Part shown: positions 1-9,574 of the stretch, in pieces
Layout of the letters: each line of letters opens with the position of its first letter
Position numbering within the stretch: position 1 is the first letter of the stretch
NCBI RefSeq assembly: GCF_000300975.2
Contig: NZ_AEEC02000020.1
Location: 1 to 64,000, forward strand
Length of the DNA stretch: 64,000 nt
Direction: 5' to 3'
From: Herbaspirillum frisingense GSF30
GTDB taxonomy: Bacteria > Pseudomonadota > Gammaproteobacteria > Burkholderiales > Burkholderiaceae_D
The notes under the pieces: model-generated
What the model was told of the DNA's origin: nothing
Databases searched by the model: none
What the model saw: the letters and a program-made list of their open reading frames with translations, nothing else
Program-made: the position numbers and the translations under genes

Positions 1-146
1 CCCTGCGCGCCGTGGTGCACCCGCGCCCGCTGTCCTGGGCGGCCTCGCTGCAGCTGGCGTTGCGCCAGAGCCGCCGCCTGCGCCAGGGCTGGCGCGCACG
101 GCGCCGCTATGCCGAGCGCGAAAACCCGGGTTCCGGGCAATCATGA
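1..146 (+). CDS. C-terminal end of an unidentified protein (partial)
   Basis: The frame beginning at base 3 is open from the window edge and stops with TGA at 144-146. It encodes about 47 residues rich in Arg and Leu (start LRAVVHPRP, end NPGSGQS). Its stop overlaps the ATG of the next gene in an ATGA arrangement, so the two are probably translationally coupled. Too little is visible to assign a family; a basic C-terminal tail is all that can be described. Confidence 0.6.
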   Translation, partial: LRAVVHPRPLSWAASLQLALRQSRRLRQGWRARRRYAERENPGSGQS

Positions 147-991
147 GCGCACTCGTCCCCGTGCAGGAACACTGGATCGATGCCGCCGACGGCACCCGGC
201 TGTTCTGCCGCGACTGGCTGGTACCGGGCGCCACGGCGGCCGTGCAGATGGTGCATGGGCTGGGCGAACATGGCGGGCGCTATGCGGCGCTGGCGCAGTT
301 GTTCAACGAGGCGGGCATGTCGGTGCGTATCTGCGACCATCGTGGTCACGGGAATTCCGGCGGCCGCCAGGGCAGCCTGATCCAGGCGGACGACCTGCTG
401 CGCGATCTCAAGCAAAGTTTCGATGATTTCAGCCGCCGCACCCAGTGCACGCCGCTGCTGTTCGGTCACAGCATGGGCGGCCTGGTGGCAGCGCGCTTCG
501 CCACCGGTGGCTATAGCCCGGTGCGCGCGCTGGCGCTGTCGTCCCCGGCGCTGGCTCTGGACCTGAGCGGCTGGCAAAGGCTGCTGCTGAAGGTCTCTTC
601 GGCCGTCGCCCCTGGCCTGGCGCTGCCCACGGCCTTGCCGGCCAGCCGCATTTCGCACGATCCGCACCAGGTCCTGGCCTACCGCCGGGACCCGCTCAAC
701 CACGGCAAGATCGCCCCGCGCATGCTCAATTTCATGCTCGATGCGATGCACCAGGTGGCCCGCGACGCGGCCCAGTTCACCCGGCCGGTGCTGTTGCAGG
801 TGGCCGGAGACGACGCCTTCGTCGCTCCACGTGGCAGTCGTGCCTTCTTCGATGCCTTGCCGGGGCCGCAGAAGACCCTGCACTGGTATGGCGCCGCCTA
901 TCATGAGATTTTCAACGAGGAAGTCGGGCTGCGTGAGCAGGTCATGCACGATTTGCGTGCCTGGCTGGCGCAGTTGCCAGCCGCCGACTGA
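143..991 (+). CDS. Alpha/beta hydrolase, monoacylglycerol lipase / lysophospholipase type
   Basis: A 282-residue serine hydrolase. The nucleophile elbow GHSMGG lies near residues 108-113, after the strand reading TPLLFGHSMGG. An early HGLGEHGGRY oxyanion-hole segment and a DHRGHGNSGG turn are typical of the Hydrolase_4 / monoglyceride lipase family. The late Asp (VAGDDAFV) and His (AAYHEIFNE) complete the expected catalytic triad. There is no signal peptide, so it should be cytosolic. Likely substrates are monoacylglycerols or lysophospholipids, which is known for the family and not shown here. The start overlaps the upstream stop by 4 nt. Confidence 0.85.
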   Translation: MSALVPVQEHWIDAADGTRLFCRDWLVPGATAAVQMVHGLGEHGGRYAALAQLFNEAGMSVRICDHRGHGNSGGRQGSLIQADDLLRDLKQSFDDFSRRTQCTPLLFGHSMGGLVAARFATGGYSPVRALALSSPALALDLSGWQRLLLKVSSAVAPGLALPTALPASRISHDPHQVLAYRRDPLNHGKIAPRMLNFMLDAMHQVARDAAQFTRPVLLQVAGDDAFVAPRGSRAFFDALPGPQKTLHWYGAAYHEIFNEEVGLREQVMHDLRAWLAQLPAAD

Positions 992-1073
992 AGAGTGCCG
1001 GGGGCGCGCTGCCTGAAACGAGCATCGGCAGGCTGCCCGAGGGTGGGAAAATTAACCTGGAATTACGTCTGTA

Positions 1074-1119
1074 AAGCGTCGCAGCCAGCCCGATGAGGCA
1101 AGGGTGCGACGCTTTTTTG
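1074..1119 (+). terminator. Rho-independent terminator after the hydrolase
   Basis: A perfect 10-bp stem, AAGCGTCGCA at 1074-1083 and TGCGACGCTT at 1105-1114, is followed by a T tract. It lies 83 bp after the hydrolase stop and may also slow leftward transcription from the small lipoprotein gene facing it. Confidence 0.85.
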
Positions 1120-1122
1120 CGT

Positions 1123-1254
1123 TCAGGGCTGACCGCTGGGAACGTTGCTGAACTGACAGCGGCTATCGAACCCGACGAAGCCCGGCGCGCAGGCGCAGCC
1201 TTGCACGGCCAGCAGCAGGGAGGAGGCGGCTAGGAGGGAGGCGAGACGCTTCAT
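1123..1254 (-). CDS. Small lipoprotein, 43 aa
   Basis: This short leftward frame encodes a typical lipoprotein precursor: basic start (MKRLAS), a hydrophobic stretch of Leu/Ala, then a lipobox-like VQGC with Cys at residue 20. The mature part would be only about 24 residues (CACAPGF...) and contains two further Cys residues. The -2 Gln of the lipobox is unusual. No strong Shine-Dalgarno is seen; a weak purine run precedes the ATG. It ends just before the terminator stem at 1074-1114. The function is unknown. Confidence 0.55.
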   Translation of the reverse strand: MKRLASLLAASSLLLAVQGCACAPGFVGFDSRCQFSNVPSGQP

Positions 1255-1450
1255 GCTTCACTTTCGTTCCGTTGGCAAAGCTTGCGAGTGTAATGGGCTG
1301 CGAGCACTTTGCAAGTGAGGCGGCGCTGCCGCGTCGGCTGCCGGAACGTCCCGGGGAAGCCATTTGTCGACGGCGCGAAGATATCAGCAATGATGATAAT
1401 GGTGCAAAACCATGCCCAAAAATGGACCTGGATGCACTGAGGAGGGGCAA

Positions 1451-1498
1451 AAAGAAAAAGCGGCTTGTCAGCGTTGCAACGCGACAATCACCGCTTTT
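1451..1498 (-). terminator. Rho-independent terminator (leftward)
   Basis: The stem AAAAGCGG at 1456-1463 pairs with CCGCTTTT at 1491-1498 and has an internal GCGTTGCAACGC hairpin. Read leftward it is followed by a T-rich tail. It fits as the terminator of the tiny gene at 1566-1646. Confidence 0.75.
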
Positions 1499-1565
1499 CA
1501 GGACTGCTGCTTTCGTGTCTGCCAGTACCGCAATGGGCTGGCGACAACCCGGCCAGGAGGGCTGC

Positions 1566-1646
1566 TTACTTGACCGAAATCAGGTAGCGCGCGACCATGG
1601 CGCCGATGAGCAGGGTGTACGGGAGGATGTCGGCGACGATGTTCAT
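1566..1646 (-). CDS. Putative 26-aa single-pass membrane peptide
   Basis: A very short leftward frame (MNIVADILPYTLL..., ending YLISVK) has a GGAG Shine-Dalgarno about 8 nt before its ATG and a strong terminator 70 bp downstream. Almost the whole product is one hydrophobic helix with a positively charged C-terminal end. Small membrane peptides of this build often attach to larger membrane complexes, but nothing here names a partner. The combination of RBS, hydrophobic helix and terminator is the support. Confidence 0.45.
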   Translation of the reverse strand: MNIVADILPYTLLIGAMVARYLISVK

Positions 1647-1839
1647 GGTGAGCTCCGTGAGGAAAAATTGATCTGTTGCATTGCAATATATTTGCTTCAC
1701 CGCGACGCTTCCACTTTTGAATCCCAATACCAGTTATCTCTTTTGTGAATAACTTGGTGTTTTTGCGCAACCTGAGGGGTGTCTGTTGGTATTTATCCTT
1801 ATAAATCAACGGCTTAACAAATTTGATGGCCTCTCGTGG

Positions 1840-1885
1840 AAAAAGCCCCTGGCGCACGGTGTGTCTTCCGTACGACAGGGGCTTT
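1840..1885 (-). terminator. Rho-independent terminator for the DUF2846-like lipoprotein gene
   Basis: AAAGCCCCTG at 1842-1851 and CAGGGGCTTT at 1876-1885 form a 10-bp stem. In the leftward direction the stem is followed by further T residues. It lies about 50 bp past the stop at 1936. Confidence 0.8.
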
Positions 1886-1935
1886 GATGAAAGGGGCAGG
1901 CGCAGCCGCTGGCCTCGCGCCGCTTTGTCGGCTTG

Positions 1936-2355
1936 TTACTTCACCAGCTGGATATTCAGACCGCGCAATTCGGTCGTGATCTGTACCTTGTAGGCGCCGC
2001 CTTGGGCCACCTGGACCGTCAGGCGGTCCTGCGGATTGGGGCCGGCCGTGGTCAGGGTATGGACCCGCTTGATGCTGAAGTCGTAGCTGCCCGGCTTGAG
2101 CCAGATCGACAGATGTTCGCCCCCGGTGATCTGCGCCAGGACCACGTCGTTGATCGACAGCTCCAGCATTTCGTTGTTGAGCATGCCGGCCACGCGGGTG
2201 AATTCGATCTGCGACAGGCCGGCAGCCTGTTCGGTCATGCTCTTGATATAGACGCGCGAGGCCGGGATGTCGCCGGTGGCGGTACGTTGCACCGGGGTTG
2301 CGCAGGCCGCCAGGGCCAGGGCGACGGTCAGGCTTGCTGCAAGGGCTTTGATCAT
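1936..2355 (-). CDS. Lipoprotein, DUF2846-like
   Basis: The product is a secreted lipoprotein: after MIKALAASLTVALALA a lipobox AAC places the lipidated Cys near residue 18. The mature domain of about 120 residues is beta-rich and resembles DUF2846-type proteins (...YIKS...GEHLSIWLKPGSYDFSI...), which have no established function. An ATG 9 nt upstream (2364) is open, but the AAGGATGAGGAAC Shine-Dalgarno fits the inner ATG at 2355, which also gives a normal signal peptide. It follows the ChaC-like gene with a 39-bp gap, so the two may be co-transcribed. Confidence 0.75.
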   Translation of the reverse strand: MIKALAASLTVALALAACATPVQRTATGDIPASRVYIKSMTEQAAGLSQIEFTRVAGMLNNEMLELSINDVVLAQITGGEHLSIWLKPGSYDFSIKRVHTLTTAGPNPQDRLTVQVAQGGAYKVQITTELRGLNIQLVK

Positions 2356-2394
2356 GTTCCTCATCCTTATTGTGTGTCGTGAATGGCGTGGACT

Positions 2395-2994
2395 TCAGGC
2401 GTGCCGGGCAGACGATAGCATGGCGGCCTGTGGGTCCAGTTGCAGCAGATGGCGTTCGATGGCGAAGACATGGTCGTCATCGACCTCCAGCTCGCGCAGC
2501 GCCTGGGCCAGCTTGAGCAGGTATTCGCTGTTGCGGCCGCTCGGTCCGACTGCATGGGCGATCTGGCGTGCGATGTCGGATTCGCTGGCCGGGCCGGCGA
2601 AGGCCTGGTTGTCTTCGGCGGCAATGTAGATCAGCCCTTCGGTCTGCTGCCCGTCGTCGAAGAACATCGGCGTGGCCAGCCGCAGGTAGCCGTTCTTTTC
2701 GCGGTGATCCAGGTGGGCGAAGACCTCCGGCGTGATCAGGTAGGCCATGCCGGCGCAGACAGCGCCCTCCTGCGCGATGAGCGTGACCACGCGTCCCGGT
2801 GCCTCGGGCGTGCCGCGGTGATCGTGCGAGCCTTGCCAGAAGCGGCGCGCCCAGCCCCTGATGTGGGCCGGCCGACGTTCCAGATAGGGAAAGTCGGCCT
2901 TGAAGATGATGGAGCCATAACCGAACAGCCAGACACTGGCGTGGTCATCGAAATGGCTCATCTGACGGTTGAGGGCGATGGTATTGACGGACAT
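2395..2994 (-). CDS. Gamma-glutamylcyclotransferase, ChaC family
   Basis: A 199-residue protein with the ChaC signature near the start: WLFGYGSIIF (substrate-binding loop), then a long conserved segment RGWARRFWQGSHDHRGTPE and GRVVTL. The Glu in HREKNGYLRL near residue 109 is the likely catalytic acid. ChaC-type enzymes cleave the gamma-glutamyl bond of glutathione to give 5-oxoproline and Cys-Gly in the cytosol. No clear Shine-Dalgarno supports the first ATG; Met12 (MSHFDDHASVW) is an equally possible start. It heads a likely two-gene unit with the lipoprotein at 1936. Confidence 0.82.
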   Translation of the reverse strand: MSVNTIALNRQMSHFDDHASVWLFGYGSIIFKADFPYLERRPAHIRGWARRFWQGSHDHRGTPEAPGRVVTLIAQEGAVCAGMAYLITPEVFAHLDHREKNGYLRLATPMFFDDGQQTEGLIYIAAEDNQAFAGPASESDIARQIAHAVGPSGRNSEYLLKLAQALRELEVDDDHVFAIERHLLQLDPQAAMLSSARHA

Positions 2995-3208
2995 GGGACT
3001 GGCTGCAGCGCCGCGCCAAGCGGCGGAAGCCTGCCATTATAGAGGCGAATGCGGGCGAAATCTTTCCGTGCCGACTGGTCGCGCTGTCGGCATTTGCGCA
3101 TAAAATGGCGCCTGTCGGCAGCGGGCGGGGGCTCGCGCCGCGTTGACCCTGGCCCGGGCCCCGCACGGGCTGGCTGCCAGGGCGCATCTGAATCTTCAGG
3201 GGAATATC

Positions 3209-3352
3209 ATGCGTGTCGTCGTCATGCTGCTGACGCTGGTCGTCGGTGTAGTGCTGGCCGGTTGCGAAAAGACCGATTTCGAAAAGAAGTCCGAATCCGA
3301 TGCCAATGCGCGCCGGATCTTCAATTTGAAGAAGGAGTCTTCCAAGCAGTAA
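3209..3352 (+). CDS. Small lipoprotein, 47 aa
   Basis: A short exported protein: MRVVVMLLTLVVGVVLAGC gives a signal sequence and lipobox LAGC with Cys at residue 19. The mature part is a charged 29-residue segment (EKTDFEKKSESDANAR...). The frame is open further upstream (to 3143), but AGGGGA sits 7 nt before the ATG at 3209 and only this start gives a proper signal peptide. Small lipoproteins of this kind are common in Burkholderiales and unassigned. A terminator lies about 100 bp downstream. Confidence 0.7.
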   Translation: MRVVVMLLTLVVGVVLAGCEKTDFEKKSESDANARRIFNLKKESSKQ

Positions 3353-3406
3353 GAGTGCAAGAGTGCAGCAAGACGCGGGGCTGGCCACGCCCGCTCGGCG
3401 CGCACC

Positions 3407-3732
3407 AATGAAAACAGCAGGCACCGGGCCTTAATACCGTTCAGTTAAGAAAAAATCGCCGCGCCAGATGACTTTGGCGCGGCGATTTTGCTTGGTTCTC
3501 TTCAAACCATTTGAAACCGTTCGGACTGAGTAGGCCCTTTAGGGCCGTATCGAAGTCTGTCCTGAGCCTGTCGAAGGGGCGCTGCTCAGCTTGTGGCGCG
3601 CCTTCGATACGCGGCTACGCCGCTACTCAGGACGAACGGTCAGCGGTGGCGCAAGCAAAGTCTGAGCAGGTTTTCGGGCTGGTAACAAGCTTAACTGAAC
3701 GGCATTAGGCACAGGGCCTGCCGTTTTCATTT
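3407..3732. repeat. 326-bp element with ~43-bp terminal inverted repeats
   Basis: Arm 3407-3449 and arm 3690-3732 are imperfect inverted copies of about 42-43 bp. Both contain CCGTTCAGTTAAG next to the inner side and AATGAAAAC at the outer end. Inside lies a second, shorter inverted pair: CCGTTCGGACTGAGTAG near 3518-3534 and CTACTCAGGACGAACGG near 3623-3639, plus TATCGAAG/CTTCGATA. No credible gene lies within. It resembles a non-coding REP/MITE-like intergenic repeat. Whether it recurs in the genome cannot be judged from this window. Confidence 0.5.
3451..3489 (+). terminator. Strong rho-independent terminator
   Basis: The stem AAATCGCCGCGCCA pairs with TGGCGCGGCGATTT around an 8-nt loop and ends in T residues. 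It lies just inside the left arm of the repeat element and would end transcription of the small lipoprotein gene at 3209. Confidence 0.85.
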
Positions 3733-3756
3733 CTACAATCGGTACGGTTCTGCAGG

Positions 3757-4821
3757 TCAGTGGTGAGCCGCTGCGACCTTGGGTATGCGCAGCGCCTCGA
3801 CGCATTCGCGCACCAGCGCCGGTCCCTGGTAGATCAGGCCGGTGTAGAGCTGGACCAGCGACGCGCCGGCCTCGATCTTGGCGCGCGCATCGGCGCCACT
3901 GAAAATGCCACCCACCCCGATGATGGGCAGGGCATCGCCCACTTCGGCCTTGAGGCCGCGGATCACCTGGTTCGACAGTTCCAGCACCGGCTTGCCCGAC
4001 AGGCCACCGGCCTCTTCGCCATGCGGCATGCCCTGCACGGCGTCGCGGGTGATGGTGGTGTTGGTGGCGATGACGCCATCGATCTGGTGGCGCAGCAACG
4101 CGTCGGCGACATTCTTGACCTGTTCCATGTCCATGTCCGGCGCGATCTTGAGCGCCACCGGCACGTAGCGGCCGTGGCGATCGGCCAGGCGACGCTGGGC
4201 CGATTTCAGCTGCGACAGCAGGGAATCCAGTTCCGAGGCGCCCTGCAACTGGCGCAGGTTCTTGGTATTGGGCGACGAGATGTTGACGGTCACGTAGCTG
4301 GCATAGGGATAGACCTTTTCCAGGCAGTGCACGTAATCTTCGGCCGCACGCTCGATGGGGGTGTCGGCATTCTTGCCGATGTTCAGGCCCAGCACGCCCT
4401 GGCGCTCCTGGAAGAAGCGCGAGGATTGCACATTGGCCACGAAGGCATCCACACCGCCATTGTTGAAACCCATGCGGTTGATCACGGCATTGGCGGCCGG
4501 CAGGCGGAACATGCGCGGCAGCGGATTGCCCGGCTGCGCGCGCGGCGTGACCGTGCCCACTTCGATGAAGCCGAAGCCCAGTGCCGCCAGGCCGTCGATG
4601 TAGGCGCCGTCCTTGTCCAGCCCGGCCGCCATGCCCACCGGATTGGGGAACTGGATGCCCATCACGGTGCGCGGATCGGCCGCCGGACGGCGGATGATGA
4701 AGTCGGTCAGGCTGTAATGCGCGGCGCAGCGCAGCGCCGGCAGCACCAGGTGGTGCGCGGTTTCGGGTTCCAGGGAAAAGAGCAGCGGACGCGCGAGCGC
4801 GTAGAGGAATTTGTCGGACAC
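3757..4821 (-). CDS. pyrD: Dihydroorotate dehydrogenase (quinone), class 2
   Basis: PyrD oxidises dihydroorotate to orotate with FMN and passes electrons to membrane quinone, the fourth step of pyrimidine synthesis. The sequence shows the class-2 N-terminal membrane-associating helices ([24 protein letters not shown]), [18 protein letters not shown], the [14 protein letters not shown] substrate loop, and the FMN-binding [13 protein letters not shown] plus [13 protein letters not shown] end. The GTG at 4821 gives the family's usual 354-aa length; an ATG at 4881 would add 20 unusual residues. No good Shine-Dalgarno is seen for either. It is the last gene of the leftward NUDIX-aat-bpt-pyrD cluster. 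Confidence 0.95.
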   Translation of the reverse strand: MSDKFLYALARPLLFSLEPETAHHLVLPALRCAAHYSLTDFIIRRPAADPRTVMGIQFPNPVGMAAGLDKDGAYIDGLAALGFGFIEVGTVTPRAQPGNPLPRMFRLPAANAVINRMGFNNGGVDAFVANVQSSRFFQERQGVLGLNIGKNADTPIERAAEDYVHCLEKVYPYASYVTVNISSPNTKNLRQLQGASELDSLLSQLKSAQRRLADRHGRYVPVALKIAPDMDMEQVKNVADALLRHQIDGVIATNTTITRDAVQGMPHGEEAGGLSGKPVLELSNQVIRGLKAEVGDALPIIGVGGIFSGADARAKIEAGASLVQLYTGLIYQGPALVRECVEALRIPKVAAAHH

Positions 4822-4958
4822 GATGGAAGAGGGCGGATGGCGATGAAAAAGTGCCGCTATTCTAACGCGCCGGCCCATCAATTCCTCGAATCAGGCGCTT
4901 TTCCAGCCCGATTTTGCCGCCCTAAGCGCGGATTTGCGGGCTTTGCGCCACATGGAGA

Positions 4959-5687
4959 TCAGCCTTCCAGTGGCTGCCATTGACCATCCTGCAGCGCTTC
5001 GAGCGGCTGGTAGTTGGTCTTGTAGGCCATCTTCGGGCTTTCCTTGATCCAGTAACCCAGGTAGACGTAGGGCATGTCCAGCTGGCGTGCCTGTTCGATC
5101 TGCCACAGGATGTTATAGGTACCAAAGGAGGCGGAGGGCATGTCCGGATCGAAGAAGGTGTACACCGATGACAGCCCGTCACTGAGCACATCGATGATGC
5201 TGATCATGCGCAAGGTACCATCGGCTTCACGGAATTCGACCAGGCGGGTGTTGACTTTGCTCTGCAGCAGGAATTGCGCGTACTGGTCGCGACTGTCCTG
5301 GTCCATGCCGCCGCCGGCGTGACGGGCGCACTGGTAGCGCAGGTAGAGTTCGTAATGCTCGTGGGCGTAGGTCAGGTTGGTGACCAGGGTCTGCAGGCCG
5401 CGATTGCGCTCCCAGGCGCGACGCTGGCTGCGGTTGCGCTGGAAATCGGCGACCCGGATGCGCACCGGCGTGCAGGCCGTGCAGCCGTCGCAGTAGGGGC
5501 GGTAGGTAAAGATGCCGCTGCGGCGGAAACCCGTCTTCACCAGTTCGGAATAGACATCCGCATTGATCAGGTGGGAGGGGGTGGCCACTTGCGAGCGGGC
5601 CTGCTGGTCATCGAGATAACTGCATGGATAAGGCGCGGTTGCATAGAACTGCAACGTGGAGAACGGCAAGTCTTTGAGATGCGTCAT
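4959..5687 (-). CDS. bpt: Aspartate/glutamate leucyltransferase (Bpt)
   Basis: Bpt moves leucine from Leu-tRNA to proteins with N-terminal Asp or Glu, marking them for ClpS/ClpAP degradation. The 242-residue product has the ATE N-terminal cysteine cluster (PYPCSYL near residue 23 and CDGCTAC), the [15 protein letters not shown] segment, and the C-terminal GNAT-like part ([22 protein letters not shown]). The frame is open to 5762, but GGACGCAC directly precedes the ATG at 5687 and alignment to the family starts there ([15 protein letters not shown]). It sits 117 bp after aat, the functionally related transferase. Confidence 0.93.
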   Translation of the reverse strand: MTHLKDLPFSTLQFYATAPYPCSYLDDQQARSQVATPSHLINADVYSELVKTGFRRSGIFTYRPYCDGCTACTPVRIRVADFQRNRSQRRAWERNRGLQTLVTNLTYAHEHYELYLRYQCARHAGGGMDQDSRDQYAQFLLQSKVNTRLVEFREADGTLRMISIIDVLSDGLSSVYTFFDPDMPSASFGTYNILWQIEQARQLDMPYVYLGYWIKESPKMAYKTNYQPLEALQDGQWQPLEG

Positions 5688-5804
5688 GTGCGTCCTGTCC
5701 TGTCTTGCGGGAAGCGGCGGCGCAGTGGCGACAACCGGCCGGTCCCTGGAGTCAGGTTCCAATTTACACCATTTTGCCGGCTACAGTGAACAGCCGCGAC
5801 CGCC

Positions 5805-6548
5805 TCAATCGCGTCGCGTCGCGGGGATGCCGGTGTCCAGCAGGTCCAACGGCGCCCAGCCGCGAATCTGCGGCCACTGGATGGCGGCCCGAAGGTGGCG
5901 CAGGAAGTCGCTGCGGGCGATCGGACGTGCGCCGAGGGAGGCCAGATGTGACGTTTCCTGTTGGCAGTCGATCATGTCCACGCCGTGGCTGCGCAGGAAG
6001 AACACCAGATGCGCCAGCGCCACCTTGGAGGCATCGCTGACCCGGGCGAACATCGATTCGCCATAGAACATGCGGCCAATCGATACGCCATAGGCCCCGC
6101 CGACCAGTTCGCCATTGAGCCAGACCTCGGAGGAGTGGGCGTAGCCGGCGCGGTGCAGGCCGGTATAGCCCTGCATGATCTCAGGGGAAATCCAGGTTCC
6201 CTGCTCATGTCGTCGCGGTCCTGCACAACCCTGCATCACTTGTTCGAAGGCCGTGTCGAAGCTGACCTGCCACAGCCCGTCACCGTGACGGCTGCGTTCG
6301 ATGCGGCGCAGGGTCTTCTTCAGGCTGTCGGAGACGACGAAGCGATCTGTATATAAGACCATGCGTGGATCGGTACTCCACCAGAGGATGGGCTGGCCTT
6401 CCGAGAACCAGGGGAAGATGCCGTGGCGATACGCCTCCAGCAGGCGTTGCGGCGACAGGTCGGCGCCCGCTGCCAGCAGGCCCGGCGGATCGGCCAGGGC
6501 GCGCGAGACATCGGGGAAGGGGGTATCGGGATCCAGCCAGGCGATCAT
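5805..6548 (-). CDS. aat: Leucyl/phenylalanyl-tRNA-protein transferase
   Basis: Aat adds Leu or Phe to proteins starting with Arg or Lys, creating N-degrons. The product is 247 residues, with the family's [26 protein letters not shown] block early and [18 protein letters not shown] and DASKVAL later, then [18 protein letters not shown]. Start and length match the family. It lies 17 bp after the NUDIX gene and 117 bp before bpt, so both arms of the tagging system are encoded together. Confidence 0.95.
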   Translation of the reverse strand: MIAWLDPDTPFPDVSRALADPPGLLAAGADLSPQRLLEAYRHGIFPWFSEGQPILWWSTDPRMVLYTDRFVVSDSLKKTLRRIERSRHGDGLWQVSFDTAFEQVMQGCAGPRRHEQGTWISPEIMQGYTGLHRAGYAHSSEVWLNGELVGGAYGVSIGRMFYGESMFARVSDASKVALAHLVFFLRSHGVDMIDCQQETSHLASLGARPIARSDFLRHLRAAIQWPQIRGWAPLDLLDTGIPATRRD

Positions 6549-6565
6549 CCGCTTGCTCCTGCGGA

Positions 6566-7132
6566 TCAGATCATGCGGCGGCGGATGTCTTCGGTGTGCA
6601 GCGTGAAGCTGCCTTCACCGCTGCGCAGCCTCTTGAGATCGGCAAAGAAGGCGCGCAGGGTGAACTCCACCGTCGGGAAGGCGATGTCCTGCCAGGGAAT
6701 CTGCTCTTCTGTATAGAGATCGACTTCCAGGCTCTCGATACCGGCCTGGTAATCCAGGTCCAGCAGGGTGGCGCGATAGAACAAGTGCACTTGGTGCACA
6801 TGTGGCACGTTCACCAGCGAGAACAGTTCATGCAGCTGGATGCGGGCGCCGGCTTCCTCTTCGGTCTCGCGGCGGGCGGCGTCTTCGGTGGTTTCATCGT
6901 TTTCCATGAAACCCGCCGGCAGCGTCCAGTAACCCAGGCGTGGCTCGATGGCGCGCTTGCACAGCAGCACCTTGACTTCACCGTCCTGTTCCCAGACCGG
7001 GATCGAGCCGACGACCATCTTGGGATTCTGATAATGGATCGCCCCGCAATTGCCGCAGACATAGCGCAGGCGCGTGTCATCGGGAGGAATCTGCTGGGAT
7101 ACTGTCTGACCGCATTCGGAACAGAATTTCAT
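6566..7132 (-). CDS. NUDIX hydrolase with N-terminal zinc ribbon (NudC-like)
   Basis: The 188-residue protein begins with a zinc ribbon (CSECG...[14 protein letters not shown]) as in NADH pyrophosphatases, then a NUDIX fold with the box [22 protein letters not shown], close to the GX5EX7REUXEEXG consensus. The zinc ribbon suggests a nucleotide diphosphate such as NADH or FAD as substrate; the exact one cannot be read. The start at Met 7132 places the first Cys pair at once; upstream in-frame sequence (to 7198) has no coding character. It is the first gene of the leftward aat-bpt-pyrD cluster. Confidence 0.88.
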   Translation of the reverse strand: MKFCSECGQTVSQQIPPDDTRLRYVCGNCGAIHYQNPKMVVGSIPVWEQDGEVKVLLCKRAIEPRLGYWTLPAGFMENDETTEDAARRETEEEAGARIQLHELFSLVNVPHVHQVHLFYRATLLDLDYQAGIESLEVDLYTEEQIPWQDIAFPTVEFTLRAFFADLKRLRSGEGSFTLHTEDIRRRMI

Positions 7133-7290
7133 AGAGGCTCGGTTCTGGTGTCTGTATATATAGGTATGTATAGCGCCGGCAGCGGCATCCCGTAGCATCG
7201 GCAGCGCCCTTCGTGGCCTGCTGGAACTGCCGATGGAGGAGTGCCAATGCGGTTAGGAGTGTATCACTGTAAAAAGATTGCAGAAAATGT

Positions 7291-7319
7291 TTGCATTCCG
7301 ATTTTATCTGCCCTATAAT
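7291..7319 (+). promoter_or_regulatory. Sigma-70 promoter of tRNA-fMet
   Basis: TTGCAT at 7291-7296 and a perfect TATAAT at 7314-7319 are separated by exactly 17 bp, 14 bp before the tRNA gene begins. Confidence 0.85.
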
Positions 7320-7332
7320 TGTTTTCTTCAGA

Positions 7333-8917
<1,585 letters not shown>

Positions 8918-8946
<29 letters not shown>

Positions 8947-9085
8947 GGTGCTGAATGTAGAGTGCTTTTTCGGTTTCATCATCGCCGGATAATTCCGGCG
9001 CCTGCTGCAGAACTTCGTTTGCCACCTGCTCGGCCAGCATTCGCAGAAGCTGGCCCCAGGCGGTTGGATTTTTAATTGCGAGCAT
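8918..9085 (-). CDS. Small phage protein, 55 aa
   Basis: A compact leftward frame (MLAIKNPTAWGQLLRMLAEQ..., end SSDLRTL) with GGGGGAGA 7 nt before its ATG, one of the best Shine-Dalgarno sites in the region. It overlaps the upstream gene by 14 nt and the start of the integrase gene by 29 nt, so translational coupling into the integrase is likely. The product is acidic and helical with no motif I recognise. Its placement suggests a role tied to integrase expression or excision, which is inference only. Confidence 0.6.
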
Positions 9086-9431
9086 CCATTCTCCCCCTGT
9101 CGATAATGTTCGCGCTGTAGTCGCTCAGGCACAGACGCCTAGCTTCGCGGTCAGGGGTGTTGCGGCGCAGGTCTCCGGCATCATCGCAAGTGAGGATGTC
9201 TGCCAACGGCACGCCGCGGAACAAGCCGGCCGGTTCGTTATCTAGCTCTACCCAGGCGAATCGCTCGCCATTGCCCAGGTGCTGACGAATTACGGACACA
9301 TAGCCGGCCAGCACGCCATCGTCGGCCGTGTTGAAAGTGATGCGGTCCAGAGACTGCGGGGGCTGCATCACGAAGTCACGCGGCTTGCTGCTGGTGGTGG
9401 TGATCACATCAAATTTCACAGCTGCATTCAT
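9072..9431 (-). CDS. Hypothetical phage early protein, 119 aa
   Basis: AAGGAGAAGAAGCA precedes the ATG at 9431, and the ATG overlaps the previous stop by 4 nt. The product (MNAAVKFDVITTTSSKPRDF..., RITFNTADDGVLAGYVSVIRQHL) has a short beta-rich pattern and no recognised domain. It belongs to the leftward early operon between gpA and the integrase. Function unknown. Confidence 0.65.
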   Translation of the reverse strand: MNAAVKFDVITTTSSKPRDFVMQPPQSLDRITFNTADDGVLAGYVSVIRQHLGNGERFAWVELDNEPAGLFRGVPLADILTCDDAGDLRRNTPDREARRLCLSDYSANIIDRGRMDARN

Positions 9432-9574
9432 TGCTTCTTCTCCTTGGTGGCCGTTACAGAACACACGCCAAAGCGATCGACGGCAGCGGCGATCACGTCG
9501 CAGCTATGGACTGCGATGGCGGTGTAGGAATGGCGTGCGCTCTCAGTGCGCACGACGACACGAAACGCGGTCAT
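9428..9574 (-). CDS. Small conserved-looking phage protein, 48 aa
   Basis: This short frame begins MTAFRVVVRTESARHSYTAI and ends TATKEKKQ. Its ATG overlaps the gpA stop and its TGA overlaps the next ATG, both as ATGA, so it fits tightly into the operon. Short proteins starting like M-T-x-(F/Y)-R-V-x-V-R-T are, from memory, frequent after gpA in Burkholderiales P2-like phages, without a known role. Confidence 0.65.
   Translation of the reverse strand: MTAFRVVVRTESARHSYTAIAVHSCDVIAAAVDRFGVCSVTATKEKKQ

Noticed and set aside
1163-1450. 95-aa leftward frame overlapping the small lipoprotein
   Set aside because: It is out of frame with the 43-aa lipoprotein, Arg/Ser-rich, and lacks a ribosome-binding site.
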